Below are positions 1 through 8,375 of a stretch of 64,000 nt of DNA, piece after piece (positions within the stretch are counted from its first letter, which is position 1; every line of letters starts with the position of its first letter). The notes under the pieces were generated by a model. That model searched no databases, had not been told where the DNA came from, and saw only the letters and a program-made list of their open reading frames with translations. The translations under genes were made by a program, and so were the position numbers. The stretch comes from Natronomonas salina (GTDB taxonomy: Archaea > Halobacteriota > Halobacteria > Halobacteriales > Haloarculaceae), in assembly GCF_013391105.1 (NCBI RefSeq), contig NZ_CP058335.1:744001-808000 (forward strand), in the 5' to 3' direction.

Positions 1-268
1 GACAGAGTTCGCCCCCGACGCCGTCGCGGTGGTCGAACCCCGGCGCTGCCGGATCTACGACGGCGAGCGGTACGCGAAGTCCTGCGAGGTCGCCAGCGGC
101 AGCGCCCACGAGGGGCGCCTCGAGGAGCGCGTCGACAACGTGCTGGAGCTACTCGACCCCGCGGCCGCGCTGACCCTGCCGGCGCTGTCGAGCGACGAGC
201 GCGACGACGTCGGCGCCGTCGCGGACGCCTACGAAACGGCGTACGACGAGTTGCTCGCGGCGGTCTGA
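1..268 (+). CDS. C-terminal fragment of an unidentified protein (cut by window start)
   Basis: An open frame enters from the left edge (codons starting at base 2) and ends with TGA at 266-268, giving about 88 residues. The tail is acidic and helical, rich in Asp, Glu and Ala, as is usual for haloarchaeal proteins. I recognise no motif and cannot assign a family from this part alone. The coding reading rests on strong third-position GC bias and on the absence of a better frame on either strand. Confidence 0.6.
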   Translation, partial: TEFAPDAVAVVEPRRCRIYDGERYAKSCEVASGSAHEGRLEERVDNVLELLDPAAALTLPALSSDERDDVGAVADAYETAYDELLAAV

Positions 269-310
269 ACCGGGGCACAGTTCTTTAGGGGACCCGCCAG
301 AGTCGGAGGT

Positions 311-685
311 ATGGTGCTGGACGACGGGCGCTCGGAACCGCTGACCGCGCCGACCGTGGTCGGCGCGCTGGACGACGAGCAGTGCCGCGACCTCCTCTCG
401 GAGCTGTCCGAGCCGACGAGCGTGAGCGACCTCGCCGAGCGGGCGGACGTCCCGCTGTCGACGACCTACCGGAAGGTCGCGCGGCTGAAGCGCGCCGAAC
501 TGGTCGACGAGCGCACCGAGATCCGCGAGGGCGGCCACCACCGGACGCGGTACGTCCGGGACTTCGAGCGGATCGTCCTGGAGATGGACGAGGCCGACCG
601 GCTCGACGTCGCCATCAACCGGCCGCTCGCCGAACCGGAGCAGAACCTCGTCGACATGTGGACCGAGGTCCGGGACGCGACATGA
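311..685 (+). CDS. Winged helix-turn-helix transcriptional regulator
   Basis: A 124-residue protein with an ArsR/MarR-like winged helix: residues about 20-90 hold the helix-turn-helix (SVSDLAERADVPLSTTYRKV) followed by a wing rich in charged residues (EIREGGHHRTRYV). It probably binds DNA as a dimer; the ligand or target is unknown. Its TGA at 683-685 overlaps the ATG of the next gene (ATGA), so the two are translationally coupled. In haloarchaea such small regulators are often paired with a short membrane protein, as here, which suggests the pair senses a membrane or envelope signal (inference). Confidence 0.85.
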   Translation: MVLDDGRSEPLTAPTVVGALDDEQCRDLLSELSEPTSVSDLAERADVPLSTTYRKVARLKRAELVDERTEIREGGHHRTRYVRDFERIVLEMDEADRLDVAINRPLAEPEQNLVDMWTEVRDAT

Positions 686-975
686 TCGCGGCGACCATCT
701 CGGCGGAGACCGCACCCGCGGTCGTCGCGCTCAAGGCGATCACGCTCGTCCTGGGCGGGCTCATCACCTTCTTCGCGGCCCGGGCGTACCGTCGGACCGG
801 CGCCCGGCCGATCGGCTACCTCGCCGGCGGCTTCGGCTTCGTCACGCTGGGGTCGCTACTCGCCGGCGCCGCCCACCAGGCGTTCGGCGCACCCGTCGAC
901 GTCGTGCTCCTTATCGAGAGCCTGCTCGTCGCCGTCGGGTTCGCCGTCATCACGTATTCGCTGTACAGCGAGTGA
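682..975 (+). CDS. Small membrane protein paired with the regulator (DUF7521-like)
   Basis: The 97-residue protein has three hydrophobic segments (about residues 13-32, 45-65 and 72-92) and no catalytic motif. The start chosen is the ATG overlapping the stop of the upstream regulator; the longer open frame upstream is the regulator read in another frame. Its length and pattern match the DUF7521-type membrane partners that follow winged-helix regulators in haloarchaea, but the family name is from memory. Function unknown; probably works with the regulator encoded immediately upstream. Confidence 0.8.
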   Translation: MIAATISAETAPAVVALKAITLVLGGLITFFAARAYRRTGARPIGYLAGGFGFVTLGSLLAGAAHQAFGAPVDVVLLIESLLVAVGFAVITYSLYSE

Positions 976-1053
976 CGGGGTGGCGTCGGCGTGTGGGACG
1001 GAAGATGATCGGAAGCGGCGCAGAAAGAGATCGTCCAGCGGCCGGGGTCGACC

Positions 1054-1626
1054 TCAGCCGAGGACGTACTCGAGGCGGGGGTACTTCTCGACGAGCGGCG
1101 TGCCGTCGATCTCGTACTGTTCGATGAGCGCGTCGAGCCCGAGGATGCGGCCGGCGCCGAACGCCGCGACCGCCAGGAACACGAGCATGTACGCGAAGTC
1201 GCCGTTGATGAACCCGTGGGCCATGTCCCAGTTCCCGAAGTAGAACATGAGCATCATGAGCGCGCCGAAGAACGCCGCGAGGCGGACCATGGCGCCGACG
1301 ATGAGCCCGAGGCCGATGAGGACCTCGCCCCACGGGACGGCAACGTTCGCGAACTCGACGAACCACGGCGACGACCCCATCCAGGCGAACACGCCGGCTA
1401 GCGGGTTGCCGTTCGCTGCGGCGACGTGGGTCAGGTAGCCGCCGGCGTCGAACGGCTCCGCGGCGGTGAGCTTCGTGAAGCCCGAGTACAGGAACGCGTA
1501 CCCGATCATGAGCCGTAAGGCGAGGACGAACCACGCGCTCAGGCTGTGGGCCTTCCCCGTGACGCTGATGCCACCGATCTTGCTCTCGAAGACGTTCGTC
1601 CCGGCCGACAGTTTCTCTGTTGACAT
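1054..1626 (-). CDS. DoxX family membrane protein
   Basis: A 190-residue protein with four predicted membrane segments. The DoxX signature is visible in the first helix pair (LALRLMIGYAFLYSGFTKL), followed by a periplasm-side loop and the WGEVLIGLGLIVGAMVRLAA segment. DoxX proteins are small quinone- or thiosulfate-related membrane proteins, and many homologues have no proven role. The gene stands alone, transcribed leftward, and ends about 80 bases from the convergent membrane-protein gene at 682-975. A start at 1626 gives a normal family length. Confidence 0.88.
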   Translation of the reverse strand: MSTEKLSAGTNVFESKIGGISVTGKAHSLSAWFVLALRLMIGYAFLYSGFTKLTAAEPFDAGGYLTHVAAANGNPLAGVFAWMGSSPWFVEFANVAVPWGEVLIGLGLIVGAMVRLAAFFGALMMLMFYFGNWDMAHGFINGDFAYMLVFLAVAAFGAGRILGLDALIEQYEIDGTPLVEKYPRLEYVLG

Positions 1627-1744
1627 TGTGATCTCCTACAGTTACAGAGACGCGACACAGGAGCATATATACCGCAGCAGATTCCCAGATTCGTAGAATG
1701 ACCGGATAGAGGCCCGGTAGGGACCGAAATCGGGGACCGAGGTG

Positions 1745-2332
1745 TCAGGCGCTCATCCGGGCCGACTGGAGGGCGAGTTCGACGTGGTGGATCGGGTCCG
1801 TCTCGACGGCGGGACCGTGGCCGACGTACATCGCCGACAGCGAGTCGTCGACGGTCTCCAGCAGGTACTCGACGCTCTCGATCAGCGTCGCCCGGTCGCC
1901 CTCCGGTAGGTCGGTCCGGCCGAAGCCGCCGTTGGCGAAGACGAGGTCGCCCGCGTACAGGGTGCCGGCCTCTTCCGAGTAGAAGCAGAGGTGGTCGTCC
2001 TTGTGGCCGGGCGTGTGCAGCGCGACGTGCTCGTGGTCGCCGATCCGTACCTCGTCGCCGTCGGCGATGGCGCGGTCCACTAGGTCCTGGTCGGGGTCGA
2101 ATCCCCAGACGTCGACGTCGAAGGCCTCGACGACCGGTCCGACGTTGCCGACGTGGTCGGGATGGGTGTGGGTGAGGACGAGGGCGTCGAGGTCGTCGAC
2201 GGCGCTCTCGATCCGCGAGACGGCGTCGAAGTCGTTGCCCGCGTCGACGAGGACGGTCCGCTCGCCCTCGACGAGGAAGGCGTTGCTCGTGAAGCCGCGG
2301 GCACCCTGCGCGATGTTCCGGACGTGGCTCAT
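1745..2332 (-). CDS. MBL-fold metallo-hydrolase (glyoxalase II-like)
   Basis: A 195-residue metallo-beta-lactamase-fold hydrolase. The metal-binding HxHxDH motif is present (LTHTHPDHVG), followed by further ligands in LHTPGHKDDH, in GDLVFANGGFGRTD and in VGHGP near the C-terminus, so the dinuclear zinc site looks complete. The substrate is unknown; the layout is that of glyoxalase II-like or small thioester hydrolases. I chose the ATG at 2332 because upstream in-frame starts would overlap the neighbouring transporter gene and add a basic, non-conserved leader. Confidence 0.9.
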   Translation of the reverse strand: MSHVRNIAQGARGFTSNAFLVEGERTVLVDAGNDFDAVSRIESAVDDLDALVLTHTHPDHVGNVGPVVEAFDVDVWGFDPDQDLVDRAIADGDEVRIGDHEHVALHTPGHKDDHLCFYSEEAGTLYAGDLVFANGGFGRTDLPEGDRATLIESVEYLLETVDDSLSAMYVGHGPAVETDPIHHVELALQSARMSA

Positions 2333-2405
2333 TGGGAGACCTGTCGCCACCGGCGCGTTTGTGCTTTTCCACCTCGGTCTGGGAGCGACGCGGGTCGACG
2401 TGCGT

Positions 2406-3662
2406 TCAGGCACCGTCGCGGACGGTCCGGGCGACGAGGAGCGACAGCCCGAGAGCGACGGCGGCGGTGGCAGCGACGCCGACGAAGGCCGCCCAGACGT
2501 CGGTCTGCTCGATGACGTAGCCGAAGACCGGCGGGGCGACGGCGCCGCCGGCCGAGATGCCGATGGTCATCAGCGCGAAGTTCTTGCCGACGTCGCGGCG
2601 CTCCGAGGCGAGGTCGGTCAGCGTCGAGCGGGCCGGCCGGGAGAGGTCGACCGTGGCGGCAAGCAGGAGGACGACGCCAACGGCGGCGAGCGCGGGGAGG
2701 AGCGCCGTCGAGAGGAGGCCGGCGAGGACGACCAGCGAGCCGTAGCCAGCGAAGAGCATCGGGAGCGGCCCGATGCGGTCGGCGAGGTAGCCCCCACCGA
2801 GGAGGACGACAGCGCCGACGACGAGCATCGCGCTGGCGACGAGGCTGGCCGTGCCGGCGTCGACGCCGTAGCCGGCGTCGAGCAGGGTGGCCGCGTACGA
2901 CCGGACGCCCCAGATGGCGGCGCTGTTGACGAACCACAGCGCGGTGAGCGCGAGGATGAGCGGCGCGCCGGCGAGCATCCGGAGGTAGCCGACGAAGCGG
3001 TCGCGGAGGTCGCGGAGGCGCTCCCGGGGAGTGTCGGCGCTGCCGAACGGCGCCGGGTCGTCCTCTCGGGCCTGCGCGCCGGCGCGGGTGATCGACGCCG
3101 GGAGTCGCCGGACGACGAGGGCGGCGACGCCAGCGTAGCAGAACCCGAGGGCGGCGATGGCGAGGAAGGCCGCCCGCCAGCCGTAGCCGAGCGCGACGGC
3201 CGCGGGAACGGCGGCGTACGGGACGGCGAGGCCGACGGCGCCGGCGAAGCCGTGGGCGCTGTAGGCCCGCGAGCGGTACGATTCGGGGGCGGCGGCGGAG
3301 ATGAGCGGGTAGTGGGCGGGGTGGTGGCCGGCGACGCCGAGGCCCATCACGCCGGCGGCGACGAGCAGCCACTCGTAGGTCGGCGCCAGCGCGGACAGCG
3401 CGCAGCCGAGCGACCCGACGACGAGACAGCCGATCAGGACCGCCGCGTGGCTGTAGCTGTCGGAGATGTACCCCAGCGGGAGCTGGCCGGCGGTGACGAC
3501 GCCGTTGACGACGCCGATGGTGAGACCGAGCGCCGCGAGGGAGGCGTCGAACTCGCCGCTCAGGAGCGAGAACGCGGGCGCGAAGAGGAGCAGGTACGCG
3601 TGGTTGACGACGTGCGAACCGGAGACGAGGCCGACCACGAGCGGCGCGTGACTGCGCGGCAC
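2406..3662 (-). CDS. MFS transporter
   Basis: A 418-residue protein with about 12 hydrophobic segments in two halves. Major facilitator motif A-like loops are seen (GYISDSYSHAAV after helix 2; GGYLADRIGPLPML in the second half). The central loop (about residues 185-220) is charged, as expected for the cytoplasmic hinge. The substrate cannot be predicted. It lies upstream of the metallo-hydrolase on the same strand with a 73-base gap and could be co-transcribed with it. Confidence 0.9.
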   Translation of the reverse strand: MPRSHAPLVVGLVSGSHVVNHAYLLLFAPAFSLLSGEFDASLAALGLTIGVVNGVVTAGQLPLGYISDSYSHAAVLIGCLVVGSLGCALSALAPTYEWLLVAAGVMGLGVAGHHPAHYPLISAAAPESYRSRAYSAHGFAGAVGLAVPYAAVPAAVALGYGWRAAFLAIAALGFCYAGVAALVVRRLPASITRAGAQAREDDPAPFGSADTPRERLRDLRDRFVGYLRMLAGAPLILALTALWFVNSAAIWGVRSYAATLLDAGYGVDAGTASLVASAMLVVGAVVLLGGGYLADRIGPLPMLFAGYGSLVVLAGLLSTALLPALAAVGVVLLLAATVDLSRPARSTLTDLASERRDVGKNFALMTIGISAGGAVAPPVFGYVIEQTDVWAAFVGVAATAAVALGLSLLVARTVRDGA

Positions 3663-3745
3663 GGCCGGGGCTTCGCCGTCCGGTCTGTAAGCCGGTTCGG
3701 TTTCGATTCGTCAGCGGCGCCGGGTGCGGGCTGGGGGAACCGCGG

Positions 3746-3928
3746 TCAGTCGGCGCCGACGGAGATGCGCTTCGGACTGGCGGTGGGCGTCCCGAGGGTG
3801 CCGCCGGCGCGTTCGACGGCTCGCTGGAGGCGCTCGGGCGAGATGCCGGCCTTCTTGGCCGCCGTCTCGGCGTCGAGTGTGCCGCCCTGGTACAGTGTGA
3901 GTGCCGTCTGAAGCGCGTGCTGCTTCAT
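3746..3928 (-). CDS. Small helix-turn-helix protein
   Basis: A 60-residue protein: an N-terminal helical half with a helix-turn-helix-like segment (LDAETAAKKAGISPERLQRA) and a short Pro/Gly-rich tail. The start at 3928 is preferred to the upstream ATG at 4033 because the extra N-terminus would run through the promoter region of this gene and of the divergent gene at 4121. AT-rich stretches (3946-3975) just upstream can serve as the promoter. It resembles short haloarchaeal HTH proteins (DUF7317-like, from memory). Role unknown, probably DNA binding. Confidence 0.7.
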   Translation of the reverse strand: MKQHALQTALTLYQGGTLDAETAAKKAGISPERLQRAVERAGGTLGTPTASPKRISVGAD

Positions 3929-4120
3929 GTCCGGACAAGCGTTCGAAGGGATAATAATAGTATCGAGAGATAATATGCCACAGCATGACCTTATATGCCG
4001 AACCGCACCAAGAATCGTTATATTAAGCGGCACGCAGCTATCCGTCGGTCGGGCCGGTCGGCGTGCGACGGCGTGCCGGAGGCTCGCAACGCTTTAGTCC
4101 GCGCTATCCCGGGTACCCGT

Positions 4121-4609
4121 ATGGACGAGCGCGACGAACTCCTCGAACTGCTGTGCGAGAACGCCCGCTACTCGACGGCCGACCTCGCGCGCCTCACCGG
4201 GCGGGACGAGGAGGCAGTCGAGGAGGCCATCGACGAACTCGAGGCCCAGGGCGTCGTACAGGGGTACACCGCCATCGTCGACTGGGACGCCGTCGGCGAC
4301 GAGCGCGTGCAGGCCCACGTCGAGTGCAACGTCACGCTGGACCGCGAGACCAGCTACCGCGACGTCGCAAAGCGGCTGGCGGGCTTCCCGGAGGTCCAGG
4401 GCCTCCGGCTGGTCTCCGGCGACTACGACTTCGCCCTCGAGGTGGAGGGCCAGAACATGCGGGAGGTCTCGCGGTTCATCAGCGACAAGGTCGCGCCGCT
4501 GCCGGAGATCACCCAGACGGTCACCCACTACATCATGGAGACGTACAAGCAGGGCGGCTACCGATTCGACGACGGCGGCGACGACGATCGCCTGTCGGTC
4601 ACGCCATGA
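4121..4609 (+). CDS. Lrp/AsnC family transcriptional regulator
   Basis: The 162-residue regulator has an N-terminal helix-turn-helix (about residues 3-45) and a C-terminal RAM/AsnC ligand-binding domain (about 60-145) with the typical VSGDYDFALEVEG strand. A TTTAGT box at about 4093-4098 lies 25-30 bases before the ATG at 4121, supporting a leaderless start and rejecting the longer open frame from 3995. The TGA overlaps the start of the aminotransferase, so the regulator probably senses an amino acid and controls the enzyme it is coupled to (inference). Confidence 0.92.
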   Translation: MDERDELLELLCENARYSTADLARLTGRDEEAVEEAIDELEAQGVVQGYTAIVDWDAVGDERVQAHVECNVTLDRETSYRDVAKRLAGFPEVQGLRLVSGDYDFALEVEGQNMREVSRFISDKVAPLPEITQTVTHYIMETYKQGGYRFDDGGDDDRLSVTP

Positions 4610-5748
4610 CGCTGACGCCCTCCGACCGCGTCGCCGAGGTGCCGCCCTCCGGCATCCGCCGGTTCTTCGAACTCGCCGAGGAGATGGACGACGTTATCTC
4701 CCTTGGTGTGGGCGAACCCGACTTCTCGGCGCCGTGGGCCGCCCGGGAGGCTGCCATCACCTCCCTGGAGCGCGGGCAGACCTCCTACACCGCCAACCGG
4801 GGCAAGCGCGAGCTCCGGGAAGAGATCGCCCGCGACGTCCGCCGCTGGAACCTCGAGTACGACCCCGACGACGAGATCCTCGTCACCGCGGGCGCCAGCG
4901 AGGCCCTCGACCTCGCCTTCCGCGCGCTGGTGAACCCCGGCGACACCGTCGCGGTCGCTCAGCCCTGCTACGTCTCCTACGAACCGGGCGTCACGTTCGC
5001 GGGCGGCGAGGTCCTCGACGTCCCCACCCGCGTCGAGGACGAGTTCAAGCTCACCCCCGAGGTGCTCTCCGAGGCCGGCGCCGAGGACGCCGACCTGCTG
5101 GTCTACTGCTACCCGAACAACCCGACGGGCGCGACGATGAACCGCGCCGAGCTGTTCGAGGTCGCGCAGTTCTGCCGGGAGCACGACGTCGACGTCCTCT
5201 CCGACGAGATCTACGCCGACCTCACCTACGAGGGCGAGCACGTCTCCATCGCCGAGTTCGACGGCATGCGCGAGCGGACCGTCGTCTTCAACGGCTTCTC
5301 GAAGGCCTACGCGATGACGGGGCTCCGCCTCGGCTATGCGATGGGGCCGGCCGAGGTCATCTCGGCGATGAACCGCGTCCACCAGTATACGATGCTGTCG
5401 GCGCCGACGACGGCCCAGCACGCGGCCATCGAGGCGCTGCGGAACTGCGAGGAGGAGGTCGCGGAGATGCGCAAGCAGTACGACCGCCGGCGGAACTTCG
5501 TGCTCTCGCGGTTCGAGGAGATGGGCGTCGACTGCTTCGAGGCGACGGGCGCCTTCTACGTCTTCCCGGAGTGTCCGGGCGACGACGCCGAGCAGTTCGC
5601 CGAGGACCTCCTGGAGGCCGAGCAGGTGGCGATGGTCCCCGGGTCGGCGTTCGGCGCCGGCGCGGACGGCCACCTCCGGGCCTCCTACGCGACCGGCCTC
5701 GACGAACTGAAGGAGGCGATGGATCGGCTCGAGCGGTTCGTCGCATAA
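4606..5748 (+). CDS. Pyridoxal-phosphate aminotransferase, class I/II
   Basis: A 380-residue fold-type I aminotransferase that moves an amino group between an amino acid and a 2-oxo acid in the cytosol. Family marks include the N-terminal SLGVGEPDF, the cofactor-stacking region, YCYPNNPTGATM around the conserved Asn, DEIYADLTYEG with the Asp for the pyridine nitrogen, FNGFSKAYAMTGLRLGY with the Schiff-base Lys, and the C-terminal Arg (GHLRASYATG) that holds the substrate carboxylate. Aspartate/aromatic aminotransferase or MalY/PatB-like roles are all possible. It overlaps the Lrp/AsnC gene by ATGA. Confidence 0.93.
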   Translation: MTLTPSDRVAEVPPSGIRRFFELAEEMDDVISLGVGEPDFSAPWAAREAAITSLERGQTSYTANRGKRELREEIARDVRRWNLEYDPDDEILVTAGASEALDLAFRALVNPGDTVAVAQPCYVSYEPGVTFAGGEVLDVPTRVEDEFKLTPEVLSEAGAEDADLLVYCYPNNPTGATMNRAELFEVAQFCREHDVDVLSDEIYADLTYEGEHVSIAEFDGMRERTVVFNGFSKAYAMTGLRLGYAMGPAEVISAMNRVHQYTMLSAPTTAQHAAIEALRNCEEEVAEMRKQYDRRRNFVLSRFEEMGVDCFEATGAFYVFPECPGDDAEQFAEDLLEAEQVAMVPGSAFGAGADGHLRASYATGLDELKEAMDRLERFVA

Positions 5749-5825
5749 CCCCGGGCCGTTCTCAAGCCGCTTTCATCCGCCGATTTCGGGGTCGAGAGCC
5801 AGCCCTTCGGACGAATCGGCCCGTG

Positions 5826-5843
5826 AAAGGGTCACAACCCTTT
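5826..5843. promoter_or_regulatory. Inverted repeat upstream of the pilus operon
   Basis: AAAGGGT-CACA-ACCCTTT is a perfect 7-base inverted repeat with a 4-base centre, 28 bases before the pilB3 ATG at 5872. Its place, where a TATA box and BRE would sit, suggests an operator overlapping the promoter. No other strong TATA-like element is visible in 5749-5871. A terminator role for the aminotransferase gene is the main alternative. Confidence 0.4.
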
Positions 5844-5871
5844 TTCACTGAGATGATGAAGGCTGGTGGTA

Positions 5872-8375
5872 ATGGCTATTGATGAGTCGGATGCGGGAGA
5901 TGCTGGACCTGGGGGGCCGGCCGATGCCGTCGACTCGGATACCACGCCCGGTGCCGACGAAGGGGATGTCAACGGGCGAGAGGAAACGCCCACAGTTGGC
6001 GAGTATGACTGGGAAGATTTCAAGCAAGAGTACTACTACGACGAGGAGGGTGAAGAACCAGAGGACGCGGAGTTCGAACCCGAAGAATTCCTCGGCTTCA
6101 ATCCTGACTCCCTCTCGGATGTCGTCGGAGCGGCCGGCGTCGGGGCGACGCAACTGACCGAACGCGCCAACGAACGGACGGTCCGCGTCGACCCGGATAT
6201 CAACGAAGACGAATTCTTCACCAATCCCGACGGCACGACGACCGTCGCGAACCGCTACGATCTCGAGAAGGCCGTCCCCCAGGAGAAGAAGCACCACTTC
6301 CGGGAGGTCGACCGCTACTGGGTGAACAAGCCCTACGCGTTCGTCGTCATCTTCCACTCCGAGAAGGAAAACGAGAAGAAGTACTACCTCATCGAACCGC
6401 ACCTCACGCCCATCGAGTCGGACCTCCGGGAGTTCATCTCCGGGAAGCTGAAGACTGCGATCAAGTACTCCAGTGACGACGTCATCGTCCAGGGCGACGA
6501 GGACGCCCGCGCCAACGTCATCGAGACCGAGACGCACGCCCTCCTCGACCGCTACGATCTCTACGACGAGGGCGCCAAGCCCGACGAGAGCTTCCTTGAT
6601 GGCATCAAGGGGCTCTTGAACCGCGACGAGGAGGTCGAGGTCGAAGAGGACGAAGGGCCAGCGGAGCTGCAGGGCGTGGCGGCCCGTCCGGAGCCCGCCA
6701 TCATCGAGGAGGACTCACAGACGCTCACGACCTACCAGATCGAAAAGCTCCTCTACCTGCTGAAGCGAGACTTCATCGGCTTCGAGCGCATCGACGGCAT
6801 CAAGCACGACATCAACATCGAGGACATCTCCTGCGACGGTTACAACTCGCCGGTGTTCGTCTACCACGGCGACTACGAGCAGATCATCACGAACGTCTAC
6901 CACGGCGAGGAGGAACTCGACGAGTTCGTCGTCAAGATGGCCCAGCGCTCCGGGAAGGGGATCTCCAAGCGGAGTCCGCAGGTCGACGCCACCCTCCCGG
7001 ACGGCTCGCGCTCGCAGCTCACGCTCGGCCGAGAGGTCTCCGATCACGGGACGAACTACACCATCCGGCAGTTCAAGGACGTCCCGTTCACCCCCATCGA
7101 CCTCATCAACTGGAACACGTTCTCCCTGGAGGAAATGGCGTTCCTCTGGCTCTGTATCGAGAACCACAAGTCGCTCATCTTCGCCGGAGGTACGGCGTCC
7201 GGGAAGACGACGTCGCTGAACGCGGTGTCGCTGTTCATCCCCTCGAAGGCAAAAATCGTCTCCATCGAGGACACCCGCGAGGTCGAACTGCCCCAGCGCA
7301 ACTGGATCGCCAGCGTCACTCGGCCTTCCTTCTCCGACGGCGACAAGGGTGACGTCGACGAGTTCGACCTGCTGGAGGCCGCCCTCCGACAGCGGCCCGA
7401 GTACATCGTCATGGGTGAGATCCGTGGTGAGGAGGGCCGGACGCTCTTCCAAGTCATGTCGACGGGTCACACCACGCTGACGACGTTCCACGCCGACTCC
7501 GTCGGCGAGGTCATCAAGCGGTTCACGACCGACCCGATCAACGTCTCGAAGACGATGTTCACGGCGCTGGACCTCGTGTCCATCCAGACGTCGACGCGGG
7601 TACAGGGCAACAAGGTCCGCCGGAACAAGTCGCTGACCGAGATCAACCACTACGACCCCGAAAACGACGAGATCAACGTCCAGGACGTCTACCAGTGGCA
7701 GGCCGAGACCGACGAGTTCCTGAAGATGGGCGAGTCGAACACCATCGACGAGATCATGTTCGACCGCGGGTGGTCCCGCCAGCAGAGATCGAGGAGGAGA
7801 TCTTCATGCGGGAGATCGTCATCGCCTACCTCATCAGCGAGGGCCTCAACACCTACACGCAGGTCGCGGCGACGCTGCAGGCGTTCATCAACGACCAGGA
7901 GACCATCCTGGCGCTGATCGCCAACGACGACCTCGAACGTTCCCTGGAGGACCTCCGGGAGATGGAGTCCGTCAAGATCGACATCGACCCCGACAAGGAG
8001 GCGATGGTCCCGCGGCCCTCCGCCAGCGAGGAGATGCAGCGGGTGGTCGACGGCATCCTCGAGGACGCCGACGGGCTGCTGGAGCGCTACCGCGGTGAGA
8101 CGCCGGATAAGGACATTGCAGATGCCCTCGTCATCGAGGAATCCGACGACATTGCGGTCGGCGCCGATGATAGCGATGGTGCCGATGATAGCGATGGTGC
8201 CGATGATAGCGATGGCGACGGTGAAGACACCGATGCAAGCGACAGTGACGGCTTCGACTACGGCGGCTTCGCATTCGAGGCAGGTGGTGAAACCGAATCA
8301 AATGACGAGGCGACGACCGACGGCGGTGAAGCCGACGATGGCGTCGATATCTTCGGCAACGAGGACGAGCGATGA
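5872..8375 (+). CDS. pilB3: Type IV pilus assembly ATPase PilB3 (one frameshift)
   Basis: GspE/PilB-type secretion ATPase that powers pilin assembly from the cytoplasmic face of the membrane. An acidic N-terminal region (about residues 1-100) precedes an N-terminal domain and the ATPase core: Walker A GGTASGKTT near residue 439 and Walker B-like YIVMGEIRGEE near residue 510, followed by the His box GHTTLTTFHADS. The frame breaks between about 7768 and 7794: the upstream frame ends in a basic nonsense tail and the downstream frame resumes with EIEEEIFMREIVIAYLI. Restoring one base gives 834 residues. The C-terminal part is very acidic with an ADDSDG repeat. It overlaps pilC3 by ATGA. PilB3-C3 is the pair known to assemble adhesion pili in Haloferax. 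Confidence 0.9.
8163..8216 (+). repeat. Three tandem 18-bp repeats inside pilB3
   Basis: The unit gccgatgatagcgatggt occurs three times head to tail (the third ends in c), encoding ADDSDG three times in the acidic tail of the pilus ATPase. Length variation by slippage would keep the frame. Confidence 0.9.

Noticed and set aside
2001-3911. A 636-codon plus-strand frame over the hydrolase and MFS genes
   Set aside because: Antisense shadow with low-complexity composition; both opposite-strand genes have clear family motifs.
8163-8216. Triple 18-bp repeat as a CRISPR-like array
   Set aside because: The units are directly adjacent without spacers and in frame inside the pilus ATPase gene; it is a coding repeat.
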